This document shows, piece by piece, positions 23,548-34,048 of a stretch of DNA of 64,000 nucleotides. A model generated the notes under the pieces. That model ran no database searches. It saw nothing but the letters and a program-made list of their open reading frames with translations, and had not been told where the DNA came from. Source of the DNA: Cryptomeria japonica (lineage: Eukaryota; Streptophyta; Pinopsida; Cupressales; Cupressaceae); assembly GCF_030272615.1 (NCBI RefSeq), contig NC_081410.1, positions 118,799,140 through 118,863,139 on the forward strand. Direction: 5' to 3'. Both the position numbers and the translations under genes were made by a program. Position 1 is the first letter of the stretch; each line of letters opens with the position of its first letter.

Positions 23548-25054
23548 TCACCCGTTTTGTTTTAGGCAATCTATGTCCTCATGATTCCCTGGACCGTACC
23601 ATCTGCACAACAAATTTCCTACATCACCTCCGTTTTGGCATTCTCGGGAAAAGTGACCCCATTCATTGCAGTTCCTGCACTGAATCATGGGTCGCCCCTT
23701 CCCGTCGTATTGAATCCTGCTCCTTGGTGTGTTATTATTGGATCTATTGTTCCCCCGTCGATTGTTTTTGTATCCTCCGGGTGAGGCATCAAGGTTTGCT
23801 ATTGGCCTTGGAGGTGTTGCTGGTGGTGTGGTTTGGTTGGGTTGGGCATAGAGCACTTGTGTGCTCCGTGCCTTCAAGTTGTATGGGCATTCCTTGGTGG
23901 AATGTCTCGTTATTTGGCAGATGTCACAGAAGACTTTTCGGGGACAACCTCCTTTAGTGTGCCCTTCGATTTTGTAGTCAGTACACCATAGTTCTTTTCC
24001 TTCCCTACCGCTTTCTTTGTCACCTCTTAACTCCTTCATCATCCTCATCATATCTTTGCAGAGTGCTTGCACTGTTTTTGATCCTCCGTCACTATCGTCG
24101 TCCGTACTGTCACCATTGCTGCTCAGTCGCTTCCCCTGAGATGTCTTGTTTTCACTTTCAATATCCATGGCATGATTGTATGCTTCATCATATGATGGCG
24201 GAGGTACTACTTTCATCGTCCTTCTTAGGGATGGTACCAATCTTTCTATGAACCACCGCTTCTTGAGGCCATCCCCCGTCTAGTTCTCCATTTTGTTTAG
24301 TGGTTCCCTCAGCCGTCTGTTATATGACGCGTTCATTTTTTCCTTGTTTGGTGTTGTAAATTTCCGCCACAATCTCATTGTCATCCCGTAGGAGTTTGAA
24401 TTCTCCCTTAAAGGCCTTCTTTAGATTGCTCCAGGATGTTTTATGCTGTGCATCAAGGTTTGTGTACCAGTCAATCACTATTCCTCGCAAGGTGGCTGGA
24501 AATTCCTTCACCCAGTAGTCCCGGTCGTCCTGGCCATTTGCTTCCCAGATGGTAACGCATGTCTTGCAATGCCGTACGGGATCCTCTGATCCGTCACCCA
24601 TGAATTTTGGAAGTTTTTGTTTCTCCGAGGTGTGTGCCATCGTTCTTTTCTGTGTGGTTTTATGTAGTGCTTGGAAATGGCTATATGCCGGGAAGGTACT
24701 ATGTGTCCGGGTGGTGCCGTACGCTCCTGGTCTGGTTGGGTCCCTGCCAACCGGGCTTTGGTCACCTTCACTTCTATAGTCCCTCCTTCTTGGGGTTTCT
24801 GGGTCTGATCTTCCTATTTTGATGCCCTCTGACAACGACAAGTTTTTAATGCTGAACAATGTCGCTTCGAAAATAGTGGCGATTTCCTTGTGTAGGTCTC
24901 GTACTGCCTCCTCTCCTTGTTCGGAAAATTCCGATTGGGTGCTTTGTGATTCGGTTCTGGAGTCTTCTTCACTTGACGTCGAGTGTGGGGCCTGGTCGAT
25001 GAGATCTTCCTCTGCTACGTCTGGAAGTGGCAGGTTCCTAGCGACCTCGGCCAA
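23548..25054 (-). pseudogene. Ty3-1 gag with zinc knuckles
   Basis: Capsid/nucleocapsid polyprotein. 25054-24320 has an acidic Ser-rich start and then a retrotransposon-gag-like capsid domain: LPKFMGDGSEDPVRHCKT, YWVKEFPATLRGIVIDWY, SWSNLKKAFKGEF. A frameshift near 24330 moves the reading to 24300-23548, which includes GLKKRWFIERLVPSL and four Cys/His boxes at about 23995, 23945, 23690 and 23610. Two look intact (CDICQITRHSTKEC and CRNCNEWGHFSREC), one lacks a Cys (CTDYKIEGHTKGGC), and one is diverged (CRWYGPGNHEDIDC). Confidence 0.75.
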
Positions 25055-25704
25055 CTCCTTCCACGTACATGGTTTTTGCCTCTCCTAACTATGACTCCGA
25101 CTCACACTTTGACTTCTATTGTGTTTCTCCGGACTCCTTGAGTGGGCGACCTCTCTTAGTCATCGTCTCCTATTAACCTGTTCTTTTATGTAGAGGGGTC
25201 GCCGTATAGCTCCCTCGTTTACTCCTTGGGTAGCAGTGGTACGTCTGTCTTTGTTTGGCCGTAGGGGCATCAAGTGCCAGAGGTACGATGCTGATTGGCC
25301 TCCCTCTCCTCTTCCTCCCTACGACTCTGTTCCTCGTACCATTAGAGAACTTGTTGCCGCCGAAGTTCCTTTGCTGTTTCTTCTTTTTGGTTTTGTCGTG
25401 CAATCAAGTTTCTGGCAAGTAGCCTTTGGAATGCTCTTGAGGAGGTCAAAGATGGGGGTGCTGACGGTGAGTTCACCACGTACCGTGCCTTTTGAGATGA
25501 CTCTCTCCTAAGCCTCTCGCTACATGTACTGTGTGACCGACACGTCCCACAACTCTAGCAAGTCCTCCGTCAACTGATCCTCTTGTACCTCTTCCGTGGT
25601 ATTCTCCTCGTATGTGTCACTATCCACGACAATTAATTGCTGGTTGAACAGCCGACCCATTAATTGCTTCCGCTTGCTGCCATAGTTATCTCCAGGTTCG
25701 TTCA
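25055..25704 (-). other. Ty3-1 5' leader
   Basis: About 650 bp between the primer-binding site and the gag start on the minus strand. There is no long frame with recognisable similarity. It contains several CGTAC/GTACG motifs like the rest of the element. Confidence 0.5.
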
Positions 25705-25720
25705 GGCAACGACGCCAAAA
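25705..25720 (-). promoter_or_regulatory. Primer-binding site of Ty3-1
   Basis: On the minus strand TTTTGGCGTCGTTGCC follows the 5' LTR. It resembles the TGGCGCCGTTGCC-type site of many Athila/Tat-side elements. The tRNA identity (probably Asp) is inference. Confidence 0.7.
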
Positions 25721-26062
25721 TGTTTAGCCCTAAAGGTATAGTGGTGGATAATCAATAACCCAGTAGTACCTGCATATACTAAGCATTCATAGAACAGAAT
25801 AACTATACATCATAACATGAATGACAGATGATAATAATCAGACCAGAAAGTTATATCTTCATTCCAATGTCTCCAATTGTCCATACATGATTCCTTGCCG
25901 AGGTTCCAACCAAACACTATATAGACCCGACGGTTGACCAAGTTGCCAACTGTCACCAACTCCCAACTACCCGAGGGGAACCTCTCAGCAATAGCAAAAC
26001 ATAAACACACATAACACACTTATAATTATTATTTGTACTAACATACGTTTTTACCCCTAACA
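25721..26062 (-). repeat. 5' LTR of Ty3-1
   Basis: 342 bp. On the plus strand it reads TGTTTAGCCC...CCCCTAACA, followed by target-site copy GAGGG (26063-26067). A TATA-like CTATATAG on the minus strand near 25916-25923 may be the promoter. Confidence 0.9.
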
Positions 26063-26067
26063 GAGGG

Positions 26068-26644
26068 TATCACCCCATGCAGATCCCACAAAAAAAAATC
26101 CAGGATGAAGCAAATGGCCGTGAGAAAGAATTATGCCGAAGATGATGAGGAGGATTATGAGAAAGTGGAGAGTGAGAAGGGGGAGGAGGATCTGGTGGCC
26201 ACAAAGGGATCAGATTCCTCCAATTTAGGCACCAATGTCCCTGACTCAGAGACCATCAAGGAGGATACCAAGAACACCTCCCCTCGTTCCAACACTCCCC
26301 TGCCCCACACCTCGGAGGAGGATGGTAGACACTTTGACGACGGGAAGACTGCTATTGATGAAGCAGAGAAGAAAGAGGCAGATCAGTGTTCAGGTTGCAG
26401 GGCTATCTCTGAAGATCTTAATGGTGTTAAGAAAAAGCTGGAGCAACTAGAGTCTTATGTCAACAAGATTGGAAAATTCGCTATCAAAGTGATGCACTCG
26501 TCTGCTACCTCTCTATGCTTGCTCCACCAGGATAAGGTGGATCCGGAAGGGCTAGGAAGTGACATCACTAGGGAACTATTCCAGTTCCTGGCTGATGACT
26601 GGACAGGGCTCATGCTCTCTAAGCACACGGGTGATGATAATTAG
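26068..26644 (+). pseudogene. LINE-B ORF3, 3' part
   Basis: Continuation of ORF3 after Ty3-1. Removing Ty3-1 and one GAGGG copy restores an unbroken frame across the junction (reading VEFDVEEG into ITPCRSHKKK). The 26105-26644 stretch is open for 179 codons: a basic start, a highly acidic middle (EDDEEDYEKVESEKGEEDL), then a Cys-containing helical region (CSGCRAISEDLNGVKKKLEQ, probable coiled coil) and the end FQFLADDWTGLML. No enzyme motif is seen. Confidence 0.6.
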
Positions 26645-26976
26645 GTTGTATGGTTGGTTTCCTGCCTTCTTGCTTTAGTTTTTGTCACTGGAACATTTGT
26701 TTCCATGGTAATATTGCTACTTTTAGCAGTTGTTATAGTAATGACATTATGATGGTTTACTGCTGGTAATGGCGCTTGTTGGATGAGATTGGTGTGAATC
26801 TTGGGTTATCCAATAGCGGCAGACAATTTTTGTTTTTGATTATTAGAGTAGGGATTGGCTGACTGTCTCATGTCTGCGGTGCATGTGCTGGTAATGGTTT
26901 GTTTGTTTCTTTTGGGTCAGCCCCCGGTTTTGGCTGCTTTTTAATAAAAAACAAATGATCTCATATGAAAAAAATG
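26645..26976 (+). other. LINE-B 3' untranslated tail
   Basis: Non-coding, T/G-rich, ending in AATAAAAAACAAATGATCTC and GAAAAAAATG just before the right-hand target-site copy. This is consistent with a LINE 3' end and degenerate A-tail. Confidence 0.65.
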
Positions 26977-27012
26977 CAATTCAATCTATCTTACACTTAT
27001 TTCTTCTACCAA
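26977..27012 (+). repeat. Target duplication right of LINE-B
   Basis: 36 bases identical to 7238-7273, with weaker similarity continuing to about 27055. Confidence 0.8.
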
Positions 27013-27950
27013 ATTTGTTCCATTGTTTTAAGATTGAATTTAGAAAGTAGTAGCCATTTTAAAAAGTACATAGTAGTACCAAAGGGGGCTTCCCCTTGAA
27101 TTACCATACTTCCATATTCTCATGTATAGCTTGATAATCATTAATTTAAACTTGAATAGTGGCTTCTTAAGGATAGAGAAAAGATATGAAAATAGTTTTA
27201 TGGGCCAATGAATTCAAACCCTTCCATGTATTTTTTTATAGAATGAACCTAATTATCCCCATTATAGCAAACAAAAACTAAAAATATATCCATCTATTCA
27301 AAATGGAAGTAGAAACACATATCTTTATATTTCTAGTGAAGAGACCACCATTTTATTTAACATCCATTTAAGAAAAAGTCACATTGTATTAAAACAAATT
27401 TGAAGAAGAATCTAGCCAACTCATGTGCCTAAGTTTTTTTATTAAGAGTAAGACTAGCATCAGATTACCTAGCCAAGATCCAAGGAACAATAGAAAACAA
27501 ATAACTTAAACAAAATGAATATACAACCACAAGAAGATTTTTCCTTGAAAATAAATAGGAGCATATACATTGGATTAAAAAATAGAACTACCTGAATCAA
27601 AATAGGTACTCAATAAAGATAAAAAATGTTTACTCACTAACCAAGTAGAAGGTGTAATCCAATGAGGTTCCCATATGCAAGACAACTCTCTTGTTAACTC
27701 ATACAAATTGACATTGACTATCTTTCTATAGCACAAAAGTAGTTAACATTTTATCCACAAGAAGTTTAGTTTCCTAAAAGAAAATAATATCAGGCCTATA
27801 AATCATAATATATTCTTGAACAATTCTTTGATTCAAGGGGTGCTAACCAATCCCTTAGTATTCCATGATAGAACTATCAATATTGAAAAATAAAATAGTG
27901 AGATTCTAAAGTGTGAATGAACCTGGATTCTACAAGTATTTCCCCCATCA
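27013..27950 (-). pseudogene. LINE-A endonuclease remnant
   Basis: Near 27885-27760 the minus strand reads IVLSWNTKGLVSTP then IKELFKNIL, LILFSFRKLNFLWIK. This matches the start of a LINE AP-endonuclease (SWNxRGL ... DIIxLQETKL), with Q-E-T-K changed to R-K-L-N. Further decayed sequence continues toward 27013, where LINE-B interrupts it. It lies immediately upstream, in LINE-A orientation, of the piece at 7237-6512. Confidence 0.6.
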
Positions 27951-28044
27951 TCTTCACTTTCTCTTAATAAATTTTTCTCCCTACTTTGGAGACTTTTTTT
28001 GTACTAATACTTACAATATTTTTTGTTGGACTCCCAATATAGTA

Positions 28045-28327
28045 GAATTTTCTATTTTTTATTTTTATCGGTAATTTTTGAAGTATATTAATTTAGAAAT
28101 AAAAGATGTACAACCACCAGCATCTATAGGCCAAATTAAAAGCTGTAAACAACGACCCAAAATATCCATAGACATAACCTATTCTAGAGCCATTCGAATG
28201 CAAAAACAAAGGAGGAACCAGTCCTGTGCATCTACCGCACCAAATATTATAGACATATGACTAAAAAATAACTACTAAAATAGTATATTAAAAGAGCATG
28301 GAAAAACAATGGCCACATGACCACTCA
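28045..28327 (-). other. LINE-C 3' tail
   Basis: AT-rich sequence after the last LINE-C coding signal. On the minus strand it ends in an A-rich stretch (GATAAAAATAAAAAATAG), consistent with a LINE tail. Confidence 0.4.
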
Positions 28328-29758
28328 CTAGCTCTCGCTCTGGTTCACCTTCTCCCCGTCCACCATGTCAGTTGTAGGTTTGCCCTTTGCAGCTTCACTT
28401 TTCATCTTTGGAATGCATTCCAAGCATCCAAAGTCGGGGTCTCCTTCCAAACTTGCTAGAAATTGAACCGCCCGCCCTTCCTCGAGCCTATCTCGCATGT
28501 CTCTCTTGACCTTCATCCACGCCACCACCTTTAGAGCCTTCAAGACTTCATCCGTTCTAATGAGTTTTACACAGAGCTTCATGGGTTGGTGTAAATAATT
28601 ATTCATCTTGGATATTATTACACCTTACTTAAGTTTACTTAGGAAATGCATTACATAGTAGTTTGGGTATGAGACACTTGGGTATTTGTGCCACATTGGG
28701 ATAATGTGTAGGAGAATTTCCACCTTTTATGGTGTTGATCTTTTTGTTACACTCCACATTCAGTGGGTGATCCACCTCATGTGAAATATTATATTATTTC
28801 TCCTACCTACCCACACCTATTTCCTGCCTACCCTTGTTTCTTATTGAGCCACATGTCATGTTTGTGTACTCACATATCCCTAGCCTTGCCTATATAAGCA
28901 GGCTCATCTACATTGTTTGTACAGACATAACGGGCAATCAATCTATATCTTGTAATGATCCTGTTGATCATATTTTGCATCTTGGTAGAATACAGTTTAT
29001 TCCTATTTTGTCTCTCTTATTTGTGCTTTCTATTGCCTCTTGATTTTGGCAAAATCTCACACTTCCCAACCAATGCGAGCTTGTTCACGAGATTGGTCCT
29101 TTATGTCATCCTTCGGTTTGCGAACAAACGACATCAACTCCTCCTTGTCATCACCCTCCCTAATGTGAATACCTGTTTGAGGCACTACCCACTCCAGAAT
29201 GGAGTCAAGGTTGATTAGGTACTCCTCGTTAATCAATTTTGTGAGAGAGTATGATTTTCTCCACCTCCAGCTCAAACTCGCATGCCCATGCCAAAATTAG
29301 GGAATACACCTCCATGTTTGTCTGGTAGCGGAAATGGATGTGCGACACCTCTTCTCCAAGCATAAGGCATGCCGCACTCCACAATTTCTCCTCCTTGTAC
29401 CTGAAGAGCCCCTGCATCCTCTTCTCTGATACTATGCCCAGGAACAACACCAACTTCTTCTTGGTTCGCAGAGTGAAATTTGCTTCCATGAAACCTGCAC
29501 AAAGTATTTACTCCAGCTTCTACAATACAAATGACATAAAACCATTTAAAAATCACACTAAATACAAACTTAGCCACTAGCTCGCAAACCAAAGGAATTC
29601 AATTCCTTCGCTATCGTTTGAGATAGGTAATAAATGGAGGCGTGATGGTGTAAAGGCAATGAAATTTCATAGCAGATTTGTTGCACTTCGCCATCTTCTC
29701 TAAAACATACTGTCTTCCATGGGAAACTGCCACTTTTAATGCAAACACCGGCTAACAT
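28328..29758 (-). pseudogene. LINE-C third coding region (unknown accessory)
   Basis: After the ORF2 stop (29823) the minus strand keeps coding character. 29758-29570 reads VCIKSGSFPWKTVCFREDGE and further. 29489-29229 reads MEANFTLRTKKKLVLFLGIV, then FRYKEEKLWSAACLMLGEEV, then WACEFELEVEKI. A frameshift leads to 29250-29057 (NLDSILEWVVPQTGIHIREG). After a roughly 440-bp interruption the last piece, 28606-28328, is charged and helical, ending ES-stop. I do not recognise the family and it is not obviously similar to LINE-B ORF3. A spliced captured host gene is an alternative explanation. Confidence 0.45.
28607..29056 (+). repeat. LTR-like insertion in LINE-C (possible solo LTR)
   Basis: About 440 bp of non-coding sequence splitting the LINE-C accessory region. 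A TATA box (CTATATAAGCAGGC, near 28890) and LTR-like composition suggest a solo LTR on the plus strand. Clear TG...CA ends and a target duplication were not found, so the borders are approximate. Confidence 0.4.
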
Positions 29759-29822
29759 ATGTACTTGTCATATCGGGCTTCCTTGCGTGCATGTTGTTGG
29801 CTGCATATTTCTAGGACTGCAT

Positions 29823-32800
29823 TTAAGACCACTTCCACAATCTTCCTTCTCCATTCCACCACTTGGCCATATGACTATTCATGTCGTAGCCAATATTGGA
29901 GAGTAGATCTACCACTACATTTGCACCTCGCCTGACGTGGGAGACCCGAAATTCCTCAAAATATTTGAGTTTCTCTCAGATGATAGCCACCCAACAAGAT
30001 AATTTCTAGAATGGAGTGTTGCCTTTAGTAATTGCATTAATGACCACCTGAGAGTCTCCTTCCAAATGCAACCATTGGAATTTCATAGTTAAGGCCAACT
30101 CAGTTGCCAGAAGTGCCGCCTGAGCCTTCGTTTTGTTATTCGTACCATCCTACAGATGACATACTCCTTTGAAGAGGATAGATCCTTTGTCATTCCTCGC
30201 CACTAGCCCCACACCTGAGATTCTCGGGTTTCCTCTAGAAGCACTATCAAAATTTATTTTTATCCATTCCTTGCTAGGTAGCTCCCATATGACCTCCCCT
30301 TTATCTGATGTAGGATTAGGCCCCAAAGACCCATTAACGGGTTGGAAATCCACAAGAGGCCAATTCACTTGAATGTCTCTATCTTCATTAGTGAAAGGGT
30401 GTTTTGCCAGGTTGTGGTTCCTAGCCGCCACAGATGCAACTTCAACTATTGCTCTTTCTACCCTTGAAAATAAGCTCCCCACTGATTCTTCTTTTTCTCG
30501 AAAGATCCTCCCATTTCTCTCCTTCCAGATCTCCCATACAACAAGGGAGGGGGCTACTAGCCAGAGGCTAGAGAAAACAGTCTTGTGGCTGGGTAGATTT
30601 CAGCTTGAGAAGAGGTAAAAAATTGAATTAGGTACAACTCAACCCAACTTACCCAGTAGGAAGCTCCATACCTTCTATGCTTCCTCACATTGTAGAAGCA
30701 GGTGATCCAAAGATTTTTTTGCCTTCTTGCACATTATACATCTAAAAGGGCCTAGGAAGCCCAATCTACACAATCTTTCCCCCGTTAGGATGCATCTTTT
30801 CAAAACCAGCTAGGAGAAAGCTCCTGCTTTTGGAAGGATAGGGGAACTCCATAAAAGTTTAATTGGCCAGTCATTTCTTTCTTCCAATTTTTCTAAAATA
30901 CTATAACCAATCTTGACCGAGTACTGCCCTGATTTTGATCCACACCATCTAAGAGTATCTTCCTTATTAGATAAGGTGGGCATGTACTCCTACATGATGT
31001 TCTTCAATAGGTCTTTGTGATGTGCTATCAAAGGAAGGTTATCCACCTCTTTCCACTCACACAGGTCTACCCCATGAACCCTGCTTTTTGTAAGAAAATC
31101 CCCTACCTTCTCTCCCCACTGAGCTTTGGTGACCTGTTTGATAGCCTCAAGACCTTGTCTATCCAAGAGAGCTGGCCTCCCATCCTAGGAATCTGTCTAG
31201 AACTTGGTCGATGTCCCATTGCCTAATTCCCAAGTGATGTGCTCAGTAATAGCATGTCTACAGGAAATGATAAAGTTCCAGATAGCATAGCCTTTAGGTA
31301 GGGCATTGATGATAAATATGCATTCCATGTGCATTTGATCAAGATACTTGTGTTTTAGGATTTGTGTCCACTTCTGATTCGGGTGAGAATAAATCTGCCA
31401 TATCAATTTTGCCCCCATTGCCTCATTTAGCAGAGTCTAGTTCCGCAATCCTACACCCCCTGCCTGTTTAGATTGGCAAACTTTATACCACGCAATGAAA
31501 GGGATTTTATCAGTTGTTTCTTTGCCATTCCATATAAATTTTTTCATTCTTCTGTTTATGCAGCTAATCACTTTCTCCGAAATATTTAAGGCCGTCATGG
31601 AATATATGGGAAGAGCACAAAGAACCAATTTAAGGAGCATAATCCGCCCAGCCAGAGTGAGCCATTTACTTTTCCAACCGTCAAGACGGTTAGCACAACT
31701 ATCAATAAGGTTTTTCCATAAGGCAGTGTAGTTTGGCCCACCAAATAAGGGGGTACCCAAAAAATTTCCAGGGAAAGTGTCCATTTTGACTCCTAGGATG
31801 TTGGCTATTTCTTGTTGTCTGCTACCCCCTGTATTGAAAAAAAGAACTTTAGACTTTGCCCAATTGACCCGTTGTTTAGTAGCTTTGCAAAAGGTATCTA
31901 TTGTCCTTCTAATTACTCTGGCCTCTTGAAGTGAAGACTTCCCACAGAAAAGGGTATCATCCGCAAATTGTTGGTGTGTTACCAGCCCCATTCCCTCTGC
32001 AATTTTAATTTCTTTCTAGGATCCACGTTGCTACTGAAAGCTAATTAATCTTCCCAACACTTCCGCCAAGATAATGAAAAGGAAAGGTAATAGCAGATCA
32101 CCTTGTCTGATCCCACGGGTAGTTTGAAAGAAACCTTGCGGGCTTCCATTAACCAGAACAGAAGTCCACACCCCCCTATACAGGCTCAAATCCAACTAAT
32201 CCACTCTTTTGAAAAACCAAATCTTTGTAGAACCTGAAGCAGAAATTCCTGGTCCACCGTGTCATACGCTTTCTTGATGTATGGTTTGATCAACATCCGA
32301 TCCACCTTTGATTGTCGTACTATATGGATAGCTTCATGAGCAATTATTATTCCCTCAACAATCGATCTACTTGGGACAAAGCCACTCTATTCTTCTGAAA
32401 TGATATGATTTAGAATTGGTTTCAACTAATTTGAGATCACTTTCGCTACCACTTTATAAATGGTATTACACAACGAAATTGGCCTAAAATGATTAAAAGA
32501 AGTAGGATGACCCGCCTTGGGGATAAGGGCTAGTAATGTGCAATTTAGTTCCTTTGCTACACTCGCCTTGCTCTGTGGTTCCTCCGCTACTATCCAAACA
32601 TCATTTCCTACAATATCCCAGAAAGTTTGATAGAAAAAGGCCAGGAAACCATCCGACCCCTGAGCTTTGTCACCCGCCATGCTAAAAACCGCCTTCCGAA
32701 CCTCCTCGACCTGGATGGTTTTCATAAGTACCTGATTTTGTGCTTTTGTTATTAGCTCCGAAATAACATTGAGCCCATTTTGTTGGTGCTCTGAATTGAC

Positions 32801-34048
32801 ATTACTCTCCTTGGATAGTAATGCCAAAAAGAAGTCAACAACCTCTCTATTTATATCCTCCAAGTTGTCTAGCAAGACATTTTCACTATTATAAATGGTT
32901 GTGATTTTGTTCCAGGACCTTCTCGCCTTAACCGAGTTATGGAAAATTTTTGTGTTCCAGACCCCTTCCTTAAGCCAATACTCCCTTGATTTTTGCCGCC
33001 AGTAGATCTCTTCTCGGGCTAGAACTTCATTATATTGATTTTTGAGATCTCGCTCCTGCAAAAAGGTCTCGAAGGACATACCCTTTTGTATTATTACCTC
33101 TTGCAGTGCGACCAACCTTTCCTCTAGATCTCTTTTGTTGGCAAAAATATTGCCAAACTTGATTCGGTCCCACTCTTTGATTTTAGACTTAACAAATTGC
33201 AATTTCTTGACAAAAACAAAAGCCTTAGTACCTGTGACCTTGGGGGCCCCAGACCACCATTCCTTGATTAAATCTCTCAAGCTTCCATCCCTCAACCACA
33301 TCTTTTCAAATTTGAATGGGCACCTAATGGGAGGGCCATCAAATGCTATGATGAGTTCCACTGGTAGGTGGTCTGAAGCAACCATCGGTTGGATATTTGA
33401 GGCAAAAAGGAAAGTGGTTTCCACCCAGGGCCCTCCCAAGAAGAAACGATCAAGCTTTTCTGCTACATGGTTCCCTAAGATCCTTCGATTCGACCATGTG
33501 AACTGGCCTTCCTTGGATTTGACTTCCCTAAGAACATTGCCCATCATTAAATTTTGAAAATTTACTTGGGACGCAAAAAATCCTTTCTTGCCCCCCATTT
33601 TATCATTTAGATCCAAAATGGCATTAAAGTGACCCCCAATAATAATAGCACCTTCTTCTAGTTTTTGAATGAGGGAAGAGAGGGGTTGCCAAAAGTCTCC
33701 TTGATGAATTGGTTTTGACGGGCCATAGACATTAATTAAAATAAAATCAGCATTCAAAGGAAAGGAATGAATCTTACACACCTGCCACATACGGGAAACA
33801 ACGATTACCTCTACCTTGTGATTGTTCGGGTTCCAGAGGATACCCAAACCTCCCGAGGCTCCCTCTGAGCCCACAAAAGCCCCTGTCCACTGCTTCTAAG
33901 ATCTCATGAGTAAACTAGATTCCTCTTTATTCATCTTAGTCTCTTGTAAAAAAACTACATCCTGCCTTAATTGATCCAAACCTCGTTTGATCAATCGACG
34001 TTTGTCAGGGGCATTACAACCCCTGAAATTCCAAGTTATGATTTTCAT
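29823..34048 (-). pseudogene. LINE-C ORF2: endonuclease, reverse transcriptase, RNase H
   Basis: Starts MKIITWNFRGCNAPDKRR (minus strand from 34048). After one TAG near 33897 it is open from 33874 to 32426. The endonuclease has SDHLPVEL intact but GHFN in place of GDFN. RT: FRPISLCNTIYKVVAKVI (about 32495), SGFVPSRSIVEG, IKKAYDTVDQEF, a decayed stretch without a clear GDPLSP, then QFADDTLF (about 31970) with both catalytic Asp, ANRLDGWKSKWLTLAGRIML and KFIWNGKE. RNase H at 30280-29830: WIKINFDSASRGNP, GDSQVVINAI and HVRRGANVVVDLL, where the usual REAN is RRGAN. Several stops and frameshifts. Inactive. Confidence 0.8.

Larger units (their letters stand above)
14625..26062 (-). mobile_element. 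Ty3-1: Athila/Tat-like Ty3 retrotransposon with accessory ORFs
   Basis: An 11,438-bp element bounded by two 342-bp LTRs with TG...CA ends and a perfect 5-bp target duplication GAGGG (14620-14624 and 26063-26067). Coding is on the minus strand: gag, protease, RT, RNase H, integrase, a post-integrase extension, then a separate accessory ORF before the 3' LTR. About 20 differences between the LTRs (roughly 94% identity by eye) indicate a fairly old insertion. Pol is littered with single stops but largely keeps one frame. The PBS type and the LCN.PATFQR RT signature place it on the Athila/Tat side of Ty3 rather than with chromoviruses; no chromodomain is seen. Confidence 0.9.
7340..26976 (+). mobile_element. 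LINE-B: three-ORF L1-type LINE, split by Ty3-1
   Basis: Plus-strand LINE of about 8.2 kb once Ty3-1 (14625-26062 plus one GAGGG) is removed. It has a short 5' leader, ORF1 (7391-9074), ORF2 (9071-13277), a third ORF (13274-14619 continuing at 26068-26644) and an A-rich 3' end near 26943-26974. Both ORF junctions are ATGA overlaps. Nonsense and frameshift mutations in all ORFs make it inactive. It is inserted in LINE-A with an unusually long flanking duplication. The 5' end is set only by the end of the duplicated flank. Confidence 0.75.
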
